The notes beneath the pieces were generated by a model. That model was given only the letters and a program-made list of their open reading frames with translations. It had not been told where the DNA came from and made no database searches. This document shows, piece by piece, positions 10,685 to 22,724 of a stretch of DNA of 64,000 nucleotides. The translations under genes were made by a program, and so were the position numbers. The first letter of the stretch is position 1; the number at the start of each line of letters is the position of its first letter. This DNA comes from Mortierella alpina (taxonomy: Eukaryota; Mortierellomycota; Mortierellomycetes; Mortierellales; Mortierellaceae), in the NCBI GenBank assembly GCA_029449245.1, contig JANATF010000005.1, positions 248,001 to 312,000 on the forward strand. The letters run 5' to 3'.

Positions 10685-13651
10685 TCATGGCTGCGCCTGA
10701 TCCTGCTCTTGGTTGTTACCCGCTGCTGAAGGTGTCATGGCCGAGGCTAGGTCCACATCTGAGGATCCCATGTATTGTTGTTGTTGATGCTGCTGCTGCT
10801 GATGCAATTGATGTTGCTGCTGATGGTCCAAGACCGACGACAACTTGTCCATGCCCTGCATGCCAGTGTTGTTGCAGTTTTCGGTGTCGCCCTGCAAGAC
10901 CGGCTGTGGCATCATACCACCATTCGTGCTGGAGCCCGCATTCGAAGATGTATCCGTCATACCACTTAGGTCGCCTGGCTGCATCATCAATTGCACCTGC
11001 TGTGCCTGTGCTTGGGCTTCCGCATGAGCTTGCTGGGCCTGCTGGAGCTCAACCTGCTCCTGATGCAACTGCTGTTGAACCTGTTGCTGTGCTTGCTTCC
11101 GGACCTCATCCTGAGTCATAAAGAGACGGCAGGGCTCCTCCACCTTGTAGTGCCGACACAGGGCGTCGGTTCTGGCAAAGGCCTTCTGACAGTTGACACA
11201 GACGTACGGCTTTGAGCCCGTGTGAACGCGGATATGCCGCTGCAGATCGTGCTTGCGAGAAAAGACGCGGGAGCACAAGTGGCATCCGTAAGGCTTGAGG
11301 GTGTCGTGCGACTTGACGTGCAAGTTCAAGTTGAAAGGGCGCGCAAACGACTTTGAGCAAGAAGGGATAGGACAAGGAATGGGCTTGCCTGATGTCGCTG
11401 TCGGTGCTGGTGAGGCGCTGGAAGACGAACTCGACTTGCCATCGGTTCCAGTGGCCGTGAGGGATTCATTGTCCATCTCTACGCCATCCTCGAAACCATC
11501 CGCATCCAGGCCGTCCTCCAGAGAACTGGCGCCATCCATCATCGAAAGATCAAACATGCCGGCGTTCAGATTCTGATACTGGCCCTGTTGATGATGCAAT
11601 TGAGCTGTTGCATCGAGCTGGAATGGGTCAATATCGTCGGACGCCGTACCACCATTCTCGGCATTGGTTTGTTCTGCGAGACCTTGGAGGGTTTGTTCAT
11701 CTTGCTCCGATAGGACGAGAGAGTAGGGCGAGTTCATAACGGCTGAGCCCGTCGTCGACGTGATAGTACTCGAGCGAGAGCGTGCCTTGGTGGGGACCTT
11801 GGTTCTGGAAATGCGCTTGGCCTTCCCGCCAGTACTAGCAGCAGCTGCTGCAGCTGCTGCTACTGCTGCTGCTTGCGTTCCTGGGACGATGATCAGTCCT
11901 GTCTCGTATGCAGGTGTAGAGGGGCCGTCGGGATCATTTGAAGATCCGTTGTGGAAGGACAGAGGAGGTGACATGGGAACCAGCGATGGAGACCTTGAGC
12001 TGTTCGCGGCGGATGCCGCCGCTGCAGCTGCAGCTGCAGACACAGAGTTAGGCATGGAGGGCGAGTACGGGGCACCTACGTTCCTGACCGAAACTATCGA
12101 TGATGTGGATGTGGGGCGCGATCTCGACTTGGATCCGGCCCTTGACCGAGCCTTGGGTGTTGACGGCGCCGAGGCATCAGTGGAGGACAACGGTGGGCTT
12201 GTTGGCAAAAAGCTGTGGTATCCATGGTACTGATGGTGCATTGGTGGTGGTGTATCAAGGAACGAGAATCCGTGGTTGGATGCAGGCAACGACATGGACA
12301 GGAGCGTCGCAGTCTCAGCCATTGTCATGGATCCGTCCATACCGGGTGTGCCAGCCATCATCTCTCCAGAAGGAGATTCACGCATCATCTCTGAAAGGCT
12401 GGCAAGCGAAGGGATGGGTGCACTGTATGAGTTGACAGGTAAACTGACGTGGCGGGTCGTCTTCATGCTGCTGAGATCGCCCGACAGGAACTCGCTGGGA
12501 AAGTGCACAGAGTGTTGGCGCCGACGCAGGTTCTGCTGGTGCTGGTGCTGAAGTTGTTGCTTCTGTTGCAGGTTCCTCAGTCCCGGCTGCGACTGTGAGT
12601 GGAAAAGGCGGGGGTGACGCTGTGGCGTGAGCGGGGGGGTGGTAATGGCATATCCTGCCTGCATAGCATTCTGAGGAGGCGAGTGCATTTGGCCTTGCTG
12701 CTGCTGCTGCTGTTGCTGTTGCTGATACAGCTGCTGCTGGTCCTGCATAGGCGCGTGCTGTGCGATATCGCTGCTCATTTGGAATTGCTCCTGCAGTTCC
12801 TGCTGCTCACGTTGCTGCTGCTGCATTAGTGCCTCCATAGACGGCGTCGGGTTCGTGGTTGGATACGAATCCCACAGCCATGCTTTGTTGTTACCCTGCT
12901 CGTTCATACCGGCCTCTGTCATGACCATGCCCCCGCTCGATGTAGGTGTTGACAAAGGAGGCGTAGACGTCTGGAGCGTCCCTCCTGGTGGGATAATGAC
13001 ATTGTTGGAAAAGTACTGGTGATGGTGCTGATGCTGTGGCGGATGCGTGAAGTAGCTAGGCATGGTGTTGGCCATGGGTGGCGAGAAAGTGCCAGATGAT
13101 GAAATCGTAGGTGGTGAAGAGAAGAGAGGATTGGCCGAGGATGTGAACTGTGGATATATGTAGTTTGTGGATCCATCCATGGCCGATGGCAGCAGCGCCG
13201 ACGAAGGGATGGTTGGAGTCGCCACCATAGTTGCTGGTCCTGCGCTGACAGACATATCAAACACGGTCTGCGACTGCGAGGGCAAGAGCGGCGTTGAGAC
13301 AGACATGGAGTTTTCGGGAGTCGAGAAGTCGTACTGTGGGGCCAGTGACGGGGTCATCATGGGTGTCGTCATCTGCGGCTGCGATTGCTGGATCGAGAAA
13401 GAGGCCTGCGGGAGCTGTGGAGACTGAAGCTGCATCTGTGAGAAATACTCGCCTGACTCCATCCCTGCCATGACACTATCCATCGTGGTCTCTTCCTGAA
13501 TCTGCTCCAGGTTCTGCTGTTGTCCCATGGGTGAACTCTTGTAAGAGTGGCTATGTTGCTGTTGCTGTTGCTGTTGCTGCGGGCTATGATACAGTTGTGG
13601 TTGGGGTTGTTGCTGGTTCTGCGAAGGTACGACCATAGGGGAAGATTGCAT
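10685..13651 (-). CDS. C2H2 zinc-finger transcription factor, polyglutamine-rich (Crz1/Ace2-like fingers)
   Basis: One exon of 988 residues from the ATG at 13651. Three tandem fingers lie at about residues 757-842: C-x4-C...H-x3-H, C-x2-C...H-x3-H and C-x2-C...H-x6-C. Finger spacing and the K-P-Y linkers resemble Crz1/Ace2/Swi5-type fungal regulators, but the exact orthologue cannot be decided. The remainder is low complexity: several Gln runs of up to about ten residues encoded mostly by CAG/CAA (12,690-12,740; 13,555-13,590), Ala runs (about 11,835-11,880 and 12,015-12,040), and Ser/Thr/Pro-rich stretches, typical of activation domains. A Ser run precedes the fingers. No calcineurin-docking motif was confidently seen. 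There could be a non-coding first exon upstream, since a T/C-rich stretch ending CCAG lies just before the ATG. Confidence 0.88.
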   Translation of the reverse strand: MQSSPMVVPSQNQQQPQPQLYHSPQQQQQQQQHSHSYKSSPMGQQQNLEQIQEETTMDSVMAGMESGEYFSQMQLQSPQLPQASFSIQQSQPQMTTPMMTPSLAPQYDFSTPENSMSVSTPLLPSQSQTVFDMSVSAGPATMVATPTIPSSALLPSAMDGSTNYIYPQFTSSANPLFSSPPTISSSGTFSPPMANTMPSYFTHPPQHQHHHQYFSNNVIIPPGGTLQTSTPPLSTPTSSGGMVMTEAGMNEQGNNKAWLWDSYPTTNPTPSMEALMQQQQREQQELQEQFQMSSDIAQHAPMQDQQQLYQQQQQQQQQQGQMHSPPQNAMQAGYAITTPPLTPQRHPRLFHSQSQPGLRNLQQKQQLQHQHQQNLRRRQHSVHFPSEFLSGDLSSMKTTRHVSLPVNSYSAPIPSLASLSEMMRESPSGEMMAGTPGMDGSMTMAETATLLSMSLPASNHGFSFLDTPPPMHHQYHGYHSFLPTSPPLSSTDASAPSTPKARSRAGSKSRSRPTSTSSIVSVRNVGAPYSPSMPNSVSAAAAAAAASAANSSRSPSLVPMSPPLSFHNGSSNDPDGPSTPAYETGLIIVPGTQAAAVAAAAAAAASTGGKAKRISRTKVPTKARSRSSTITSTTGSAVMNSPYSLVLSEQDEQTLQGLAEQTNAENGGTASDDIDPFQLDATAQLHHQQGQYQNLNAGMFDLSMMDGASSLEDGLDADGFEDGVEMDNESLTATGTDGKSSSSSSASPAPTATSGKPIPCPIPSCSKSFARPFNLNLHVKSHDTLKPYGCHLCSRVFSRKHDLQRHIRVHTGSKPYVCVNCQKAFARTDALCRHYKVEEPCRLFMTQDEVRKQAQQQVQQQLHQEQVELQQAQQAHAEAQAQAQQVQLMMQPGDLSGMTDTSSNAGSSTNGGMMPQPVLQGDTENCNNTGMQGMDKLSSVLDHQQQHQLHQQQQHQQQQYMGSSDVDLASAMTPSAAGNNQEQDQAQP

Positions 13652-16600
13652 CGTTCCTGGCAAGGGGGTTCGTGATCTCGAAAATGTACAGGCAGCTTTG
13701 CGGGGTACAGGACAGTCGCTCGGGCGGTTAGTTTTCTCCGCAGACCTGGGAAGACGACATGAGGTGCATCATGGACAGCGGGAAGCACGTTTCGGAAAGC
13801 GAAAAATAAGTAGCGCAAAGGAGAGAGACGAAAAGGAAGAATGGTCGGAGGGAAACAATATTAGTATTATGAGCGATCTCAGATGCAGGCTACTATTGGT
13901 CATCCCGCCAGAGGCGAAAGATGCAGCGAACAAACAGGTCGTGGCTCCCATATCGTCAACAATGAACGAGGAGAGGGGAGACAAAGCGAGGAAGGAAGGG
14001 AGGGAAGGCAGCCTTATAAACAAAGAACCAATTTTCAATTGTCAACGAACCGAGCTGACTTTCCATTAAGCCAAACGGATCAAAACCGCACGATGAAGAA
14101 AAAAAAAAAAAGAAACCAAAAAAAAATAGTATACAAACAAATGCACCATGCACTATTATCAATGACCAGTAGTGTCTATCAAGCACTCAATCCTCTGTCT
14201 ATCGCGTCTGTCACTCTTGCTGCTGGAAAGTAGAGAGGTGAGAATAATGACAGTATGCTAAGAGCAAGAGCAGCAACGGAGAAATGTGCACGAAGATGTG
14301 AAAGGTGCGACCGGATGGATACATCGGAGGTAATATGCGATGCAATCAATCGCTCCTCAGCCAAGCCAAGCATAATTGCATGCATACTTGTTTTAACAAG
14401 CACAGGGACCACAGTAGCGCAGTTTTATAGAATAAAAAAACTGGGATACCAGATGGGGAAGGAGGGGGAGAGGGGGAGAGGGGGAGAGGGAGAGAACACC
14501 TCACGCAGCAAACTGTGCATACCAGCCTTCAAGTATAAGTGTGCAGCGCACATGGCTTGGACAATAATGAAAGGCAATTGAATAGAGAAAATGGGGTGGA
14601 GGAGGAACGTTTCCTAACACAGTAAGGATACTTGTCCTGAATTCACCCACGGGTTAAACCCAGCAAGAGTGAGACAAAGACCAGGATTAAGCATTCAGAC
14701 TGTGTTTTTTTTGTTGCTTTTTTGCTGTACTCTAACGCGTGTGTATCGACTGGAGATGTGGGAGCAACAAGAATAGAAGCAGCAATTGCACGTATGGGCT
14801 GTGTGAACAAAGAATAGGAGATTTAAAAAAAATGTGTGTGCATGCAAAGAAAAAAACTGTGCACTCACAGTCAACCCAGTCCAAAGGGAGCGAAGTGAGA
14901 GGTGGATGAGGAATAATGCAAAACGCACAGTGGTCAAACTCAAAGACGATCGCGCTTGCAACTGTGCGCACTCCCACAACACTCCCCTGACAAGATTAGG
15001 AGCCAGAAAGAGCGGAAGAAGACAAAAAGACAGTAGCCAATGAGCCGCACCTGTTCTGCCCACAGCGCCCTGTGACTCGACAACTACCGATGTCATCAGA
15101 AAAGGAGCCCGAGGATCTGGCAAATGAGCAGAGATATCCACATCGCGACTCGAGCAATCATTGGACAAACAAGGCTCCGCTCTATTTTGCTTTGCTCTCC
15201 AGCACGATTACCAGGAGGAAGCTACATCAAGTCGAGCGCGCACAAGAAGAGAAAGAATGGGCTGTAGCGAAGGACCAGGTCTTCGAGATAATGAAATGTC
15301 TCTGGTGCCAGATGGACATGAAACGAAGGAAATGGAAATTTAAAAAATTGGGAGAGTGCTACCGCACGCACAAATAGAAATGAAAAGGGTACGTTCGGGC
15401 GACCACGCACACTTGCGTGGCATTCGAAACCCGATTCCCGCATGACGTTTAAAAAATAAAGAAAGAATGAGAAAGAAAGAGAAAGAGCACGCAGATGGCA
15501 TGAGGACAGATCAACAACGCTTAGCCGTTTCCCTCCCAATAAAATATCTTATCCTGGGCTTGCAATGCCAAGATCGACCATCCCGCAAAGAATCACACAG
15601 CGATAATGCCTCCTCATCCAATCATCCTCATGTCACCTTTGCAGAGGCTGACTCCTCTCCCACATACAGGAGTACAGATAATTGGTGCGCGGGGGTAAGA
15701 CGATACCAAAAAAATAATACAACCACAACCACACATAACAAAACTGCGGTTGACGAAGGATGTGATGTTGTGTTTGCTTTGGACTGTACCTTTGTTATAT
15801 ACTTCTCGTTCTCCGTTCTCCTTTACACTCGTGCAGTCAAGGGCGTTAGACGCGTATAGACCGCTGAGATGGCTACGATGGTTAGAAAGGCGGAGGTGTG
15901 CTGCAGGAACAGCCGCTGGAAGGAATAGAGTTTTACAAGTCGACGATTTATCAACTTTGAGTCGTGATCACTAGAAGACAAAGAAGAAAAGGTAAAAAGA
16001 TGAAAGCACAAGAGAAGTAGGGTGACGGTGGTAAGTACATGCCAAGATGTATCAAGAAATTCAAGGCAAGAAGCAAGAACACAGGGGGTGGAAACAGCGC
16101 AAAAAAAAGTCCGAGGCGAGCTGGACACACAAATCACAGCAGTGGAAAGACCGTGAGCCAAAACCCTCTTGTCATGGTGATGAGGCAGTTCATGGCAGTT
16201 CATGGCAGACATCCGCCCGCTCTTCCACGTTTTCTCATAGGTGATTTTGGGTTTGGCCATGATCACAACAGATCGTCCCCGGAAACATTTTTTTCCCGTC
16301 AGTATGCAGCAAAGGATGACTCGACGGTTGATACCAAACTGCACCCCTTGCTGACAAAAGCGAACATAGAGTCTGGTAGCACCTTTCCACATCTGTAAGA
16401 CACCGTGAAGGAGGCGTGGTTGCTTACGACAACTTACTTTGTGGTGTGAAGACACGTAACAGATGGAGAAGGGCGGTTGATGGCGATCTCTGTACCGCTG
16501 TTACTGTGTGAGAACAAGGAGAGTAACGAAGGGGTTGACGATGGTCTCGATGGATTAGGAGAGGGTGCCCGGTAGAGAAGGATGAGTGCGCAGGGGTGAG

Positions 16601-17150
16601 AATAGGGGTTTATCGAGTTGAGGGTAGTGTGCTGTGGGTTGGAAACACAGTGTAGAGGCTGCAGAGTGAAGGATGATCGGCAAGCAAGAGCGTTTGCAGA
16701 AATGAAATATGCGGCAAGGGAAGAGGAAATGCAAAGTTTACAAGGGAGTGAAAGGGCAACGAGGACAGAAGCGAAAGCGCACAGGGACAAGCACAGGACA
16801 AATGAAACTGGAAAGCAAAATGGATGGTGCGAGGTGTGAAAGGTATAAAGAGAACGCGGTGTTGCTAGCAATTGAAGCAAGTAGCAAGAGGCTGGCTGAG
16901 GCAGAGTGTGTGTGCTGGGAGAAGGGTGGATGGTGGATGCAGAGCAGGAGCCAAAGAGTTCGGTTAACGAGATGCGAAAGGAGCAAAGAACGACGAGAAA
17001 AAGGAAAGAGAGTGGCAAAAGAGGCCAGAAAGAAGGAAACTTGCTGCCATTTAAATATTTATTACTTCTCGACTTCGCTTTCCCCTGCCCTCCAGTCTTG
17101 CTGAGAACAGAGTGGAGGGTACAAGTACCGTACACAGTCTCACAGTCTTC
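13652..17150. other. Long upstream region of the zinc-finger gene; no convincing gene
   Basis: About 3.5 kb without a supportable coding region. On the minus strand it is T/C-rich with long low-complexity ORFs (such as 16,434-17,180) whose translations are Ser/Leu/Pro-rich and unlike any family. A strong GTAAGT-type donor on the minus strand near 16,435 and CCAG acceptors near 13,655-13,735 would allow a spliced 5' leader for the zinc-finger gene; this is inference only. A G-rich repeat lies at 14,459-14,496. Confidence 0.5.
14459..14496 (+). repeat. GGGGGAGA purine tandem repeat
   Basis: Short purine-only run with about four copies of an eight-base GGGGGAGA unit. It is a simple-sequence tract in intergenic DNA and could form a G-quadruplex. 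Confidence 0.8.
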
Positions 17151-19632
17151 GTCGTCAGGACTCAATACTCTTGCTCTCATTTCTATTCAATATCGTCTTA
17201 CTGCATTTGGGTATTCAAACCTCTCGTTGCGAATGAATACTATTGACTGGACTTGAGAGCATTTCTCGATATAAATCTGATAGTGTACTCTTGACAAACA
17301 CGAGAGTCAGAGGAGACAGTGAGGGGTTCAGTAATTACTGTATGTTTTTAGGGTTGGTCCACCCCACGCACGCTGCGGCCTGAATTCAAGGAGCCAAGGT
17401 AGAAAGAGAAGACGGAGGTTGGGAAGCATACTTGGGAGATTCGGCGGACGAGAGCACGCATGCGTGTGCGATTGCGGAGGGGATAGAACCGAAATTGACC
17501 TTGGCTGTTCAATCCTGAAAGAGTTCAATCGCTGGCACCTCTTGAGATTTTAATACCGGAAGGCTGCCGGGTTGGCATTCTCACAATCATGTATTTGTTT
17601 TCTGGTTATTCTGATTTAGAACTTAGCAGACTGACAAAAGGAGGAAGAGGAGGGATACTACCACTTTTCCACCCATGCCCTTCCCCTCGATTTCTAATTG
17701 TGTTATTCATAGGCCACAATTAAAGTCTCATTACTCATCACTCCTCACCTCCCAGTAAACACAGCAAAAACTTCAAAGTAGCCCTTCTCCTCGGCCGCAT
17801 GTTTTCTAACAGGGGACTAGTCTACCAAGCCCTGCGGTTCAGACGAGTACAGAGTACAAGCGAGGTGTATCGTGTTCTAAATAAACTACACGATCATCGT
17901 CATTTGTCCCTATTGTATTTTACGTTTCTCCCCAGTCTCCTCGGCATATCGACAGAGATACATGCGATGACTGGATTCATTCAGCTCATTTCAAATCTCA
18001 TCAGTGTATTGGGAGTGCATGAAAACCAGCTTAAAGCTCCTGGGAAAGCTACTCGGCATCTGAGCTGATCATTCGCCTCGCTTCATGTTCATGATAGACC
18101 AGAGCATTCTCGTTGTTGATGCGAAGCGCATAGTCCATTTCAACTCACCCTTCAAAAATCGTACCACTGTACCTTGCTTGCGTCCGTGGATCTCACAGAA
18201 CTTAAGACCGCCTTGCTTGATCGAACTTGTTTATGCAACAATCTCTCCTCGATCGTAATGCAGCGAATGACCTGATGTCCATGGACTGAAGAGAGAGAGA
18301 GAGGGAGAGAGAGACAGAAAGTCAGAGGGGGGGGGACGTGTGTAACAAGCAAGCTTTGGACGCATTTGGCTACTATTGCATGGCATGCTGTTCCCTTTCA
18401 GCAGCCTGTCGCTCCTTTTTTTCATCTTGTTTGCGGCGGTATCATATTTGAGAAGCATTGCTCATTCATTGTGGGCGGAAGCAGAGCCGCATTAACCTTG
18501 CCATGTTCTTGGATGATCCCAAGTTGAGCGCCATAACCCAAAGTTCCGCACAGCCATTTTCACATCCTTTCGCATTCATGCAGCTCTTCGTGATGCCCCC
18601 ACACCAGCTGGTATCATTGTGGTATTGCAACAACCAGCTTTTGGTTCGAAGACAGGTTTGATTCTTTTTGTCACTACTGCTCAATATACCGGAAGATATA
18701 AATAACCCCGAACGTGGTACGACAAGCGACTTAGACCTTGAGGTGAGAGGGGACGTGATCGCTTGTCAACACAACTGCTCTCTCTTTTTCGTGTTATTTT
18801 TGTCAACTGTTGACTCTTGTACTACCTATGAATCTGATTTGCAGCAATATTGTCAAGCGAACAGAACGATGAGAGACAACCGAGGAAAAGGAGGAGGTAA
18901 TCCGAAGAGGATGAGGCCATGAGTGATTCGTATTATTGTGTTCAAGAGATACAACCGGTGTAGCTTCGATATTTGAGCATGGTTAGCTGACAAGCCCATC
19001 CTTGAACGCGCTCTCGTTTCACTCTTCACACGGTGAACCCAAGCCGATACAAGATCGTACACATGCTCGAGCACATGCACATGAATGTCACGAATATGCG
19101 TTCAACTTTTGCCACCGAGATTTCTTACACAGAGAAACTACATAGATGTTGCACGGGGAGCTGCTCCCTGTAGCCAATAAGGCGAGTAAGATGTTAGCTC
19201 CGGTAAACTGACTACCACCACATCCTTACGCGCTTAGGAATGGAGCAAAACAGGTGTTCCACCCCGGAATATAGTGCCCCCAGATTAATAGCACGCTGAG
19301 AATAGCACTCGCGGTGACAAGTGCCGTGGCCCTTTGACAAAATGTAGAATGGTGTTGAAAAGTATATCGTGTACTATGTCCCCAGAGGCAATAAACTCGA
19401 AGAGGGAGCCTCTTCACGCAACAGCCCATACACTTGATGAATTAGTAATATTAGAAATGAAAATGCCTTGTTGCTCCTCGTGTGCACGTATACAAAGATT
19501 GGACCCTGTCCATCTATAGCTATCATACCGTTCTAACATATTCAACAGCCTCGTTATTCAATTCAACACTCAACTACCTCAAAACAAGCATGCAAAAGCA
19601 ATTATTGCCAGTTAGCCTCCCGCCCCTGGCGC

Positions 19633-19681
19633 CTGGCATCCTGCCAGCCTTTTGAGCGAAGCATAGACTTCGCTTCGCTCA
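19633..19681 (+). repeat. Pair of adjacent inverted repeats (hairpins)
   Basis: First palindrome: CTGGCA at 19,633-19,638 pairs with TGCCAG at 19,642-19,647 around a 3-base loop. Second: TGAGCGAAG at 19,653-19,661 pairs with CTTCGCTCA at 19,673-19,681 around an 11-base loop. No poly-T tract or gene adjoins them closely, so their role is unknown. Confidence 0.6.
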
Positions 19682-22600
19682 GCGTGTTTTGACGTGCCTC
19701 AAGAGCTTTAAATGCTGAAAACTCACGCGACAATAGTCGGAGAGGATTTTAGGCTAAGGCCCTCCACGGCGACTATGGAGTTAACGGGTAGTACTCTGAC
19801 CACGTTTATTTGCCGGACCACATGCCAACAGCGATATGAACAGAGCGGAAAAATGCCTTTGCCAAGGAGGGGCGCTGCCGGCACGATAAATATGAGTGCT
19901 AATACAGGCGAATATCCTTCATCGGGTTTATGGTGCTTGTACAGTACTGTACTGTACCATAACCCTGCCGATCCAGAACGAGAATTTTGTTCCTCGGTAC
20001 CCAAACTAGTAGTTCTTCATTCAAAAGAGAACGGGTTCTTTTCTTAGCACCTCTTGCATTGTCTTGAACTATGAACTCAACTTGAGCAAGCAAACACGAC
20101 CTGTCCTCAGTGCACGCTAGGCACTCAGATACTTGTGACAGGCATGATGGTCTTTGAACTTACAAATCGGATCTGGGGAAAAGCGACAGGGGTTTACACT
20201 AGTGCTTCGCAATAGTGTCCAACCAGAAACGATGTGTAACGATAATATGCCGACGAATGGATCGAAATAGCCTTTTGACCTCTCTGGGAGCTACGCTCCG
20301 TACAAGATGATATGTGTGCCTGAGGTGAATGAGTGTAAAAAAATAAATAGAACTGCTATATGTCTTGGACTACATGTGTGGACCTCCGCCGTTGTCCCTG
20401 CTCGTCTGTTGCACTAAAGTTTATTATAAGAAGGCATGGAATGATGGAAACCCAATGCTCAAGCATTCCAATCGATCGATCATCATCCATCCCTACGAGC
20501 ACAATGTACCCAATTTCCGAAAGACCAGCAGTAAGGAATGCTGTTGCCTCTCAAGCACACTTGGCTGCTGAACGCCCACAATAATTCAAATGTGCCTGAC
20601 CTAAATGAAATGGGACACAGAAATTTGAGCAGAGGATCACCATCGCTGAAAATAGACAGAAAAGGTTGCTGAACGCCACAAACACCAGTTACGAGAGCAC
20701 TTTTTTCGGGCGCGCTGTCCATTCGGACTCGATTCCTGATTTTTGCCTCCATTTTTTTGTGCCCGCTATCGCTCACTCTTACCCACTGGCGCTGCACTTC
20801 AAAATGTGGACCGAGGGTAAAACTTGAGCGATCCAGCAGCCCTTTTTTTCCATCCTGGGTCCATTGGTGAGGTCTGGAGCTGTGACAATAAGACAGCCGC
20901 GTCCAGTCATTAGGTGGAATGAATGACGAGACGATCAAGGCCTACTGGAACTATGTTTCTCTTTGGGCTACCAACAAAGTTCAAAGACATAATCTTCGAT
21001 CAGATCCCCATGGTCCAGACGCAAAAGCCCGCGTTTTTGTAGTGTGTACCCTTCCACTCTAACTCTACTGGCTTGGTGTGAATGTTTGCTGGAAGTTGGA
21101 TATAGAATGATACTAACGATACTGATGATAAGAAAGATATCCAAAGGTACGTATTATACTATACAATTTCAGTGGAAGATGCCTAACCAGGAAGCCTCGC
21201 GGTCGCTGAGCAGAAAGTGATTTCTTTGAACTCACATTAAGCACCTGCAGTTGCACAGAGCATTCATGAACAGGCAGCAGCCAAAGAGCTCAGATCTGCT
21301 TTGTGCGACGTTTTTTTAAGGTCGGGCTGTGGCGTCTCTCTACAAATTACAGTACAGCAGCAAGGTCCTCACAAAACTGCGCCTGCCGTGGGCAGGCCCT
21401 TGCAGCAATAAAGCCCATGGCTGCCGATTGCAATTTGGGTGAGCCGCATCTGCACCGTATCGTAATTTACCAAAGAAAACGACTGGTAACGCCACAACCC
21501 GTGGTAATGAACCGAGCGCCGGCGATTCGTATACGCGTTCACATTTTTTTTTTTGGAGTTCTAGATCAAACGTTAGGTACGACTGTACCCTGAATGCCTT
21601 TTCGCCGTGTTTTGCCTTGCAACACTATCAACACAGCTTTGGGATTACGATGCATACGATCTAAAGTATTGGTCACGACAGTTGGTCTCATGGCTAAGAC
21701 CCTGTAGCCCCACTTGCAGCCAGTAGTCCACGGACAGCCTCTACACTTCACAGTACTTATTTTTTCTTGTCTAAAAATAATGGCCTATCTATAATCTATC
21801 CCGTCAAAGACAGAAAATAGACAGCGCCGTTGAGCATTTCCTTTGCTAGTTCTTGGTAATTGGACCATTGGGTCACGTCCATGGCGAATATGCAATGTTC
21901 TCCGAGGGTATTTGAAGAGTTCAATACAGAAACTCAGAATTAGAACGTTCAAGGGTGGTATGCCTCTCCGCATACAGTCGCACTATACGTAGTCCTCAAA
22001 CTATTCGGCCGGTAATGTTCAGGGCGGCTGTGAAAAAAGCTTTTGCTCTGGTCCTACTGCAACAGGAACCTGGGGAATCACTAATGAATCTTGCGAGACG
22101 GATGTTGGTTATGTTTCCCCCTTATCTCTTGGTTTCCTATATGGTTGGTGCGGCTGCAATTAGAGATGAGACTCCCGTCTATCGTGAGGCCAACCTTACA
22201 TCCAGAACCGTCATAAACAGCTTTCAGGAGGCGGCAGAGAGTCCGATAATCTATAGCGTAGATGATTGATAAAAGTGCTCTATACCTCAATCATCCTCAA
22301 GCACGCAGATTTCGTTGGGCAGACAGTTCACACGCAGGAGGAGGCACGCGCGAGGAGTATATACATGTATGAAAATGTTCAAGTGAAAGGCATCAAAGGA
22401 ATATCTCTCGGACATGAACTTTGTGGGCTTAAAAAATACCAAGTGCGCACAGTCTTGTACACATAGTTTGATGTGTATATAGAATGAACAGCGGTAGACC
22501 CAGATGTTATGGCTTCAGCCAAGCCCAGAGATTTAACATGGCAAAAACCTTTCTCCTTTTGTATACACCGAAAACAAAAGCATTGACTGAAGGCTTTGGT

Positions 22601-22711
22601 GCTGCATGCTAGACTCAGCTCCGAGCTCCAGCATGCATACTCCGAGTTCCCTAAACATATTAGTCTAGATGACGATCGGTTGCATATTGCCTACGTATGA
22701 ATTGCATGCCA

Positions 22712-22724
22712 GGGGGGGGGGGGG
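22712..22724 (+). repeat. G13 homopolymer
   Basis: Thirteen consecutive G residues in intergenic DNA. Length may be unreliable in the assembly. Confidence 0.8.

Noticed and set aside
13652-13663. Extension of the zinc-finger ORF to 13,663
   Set aside because: Requires a TTG start; the first ATG is at 13,651.
14695-17180. Long minus-strand ORFs at 14,695-15,168, 15,823-16,455 and 16,434-17,180
   Set aside because: Low-complexity Ser/Leu/Pro/Cys translations of T/C-rich DNA with no motif or splice support for a protein.
20483-20938. 151-codon minus-strand ORF
   Set aside because: No motif, no signal peptide, no splice partner; length is within chance for this amount of DNA.
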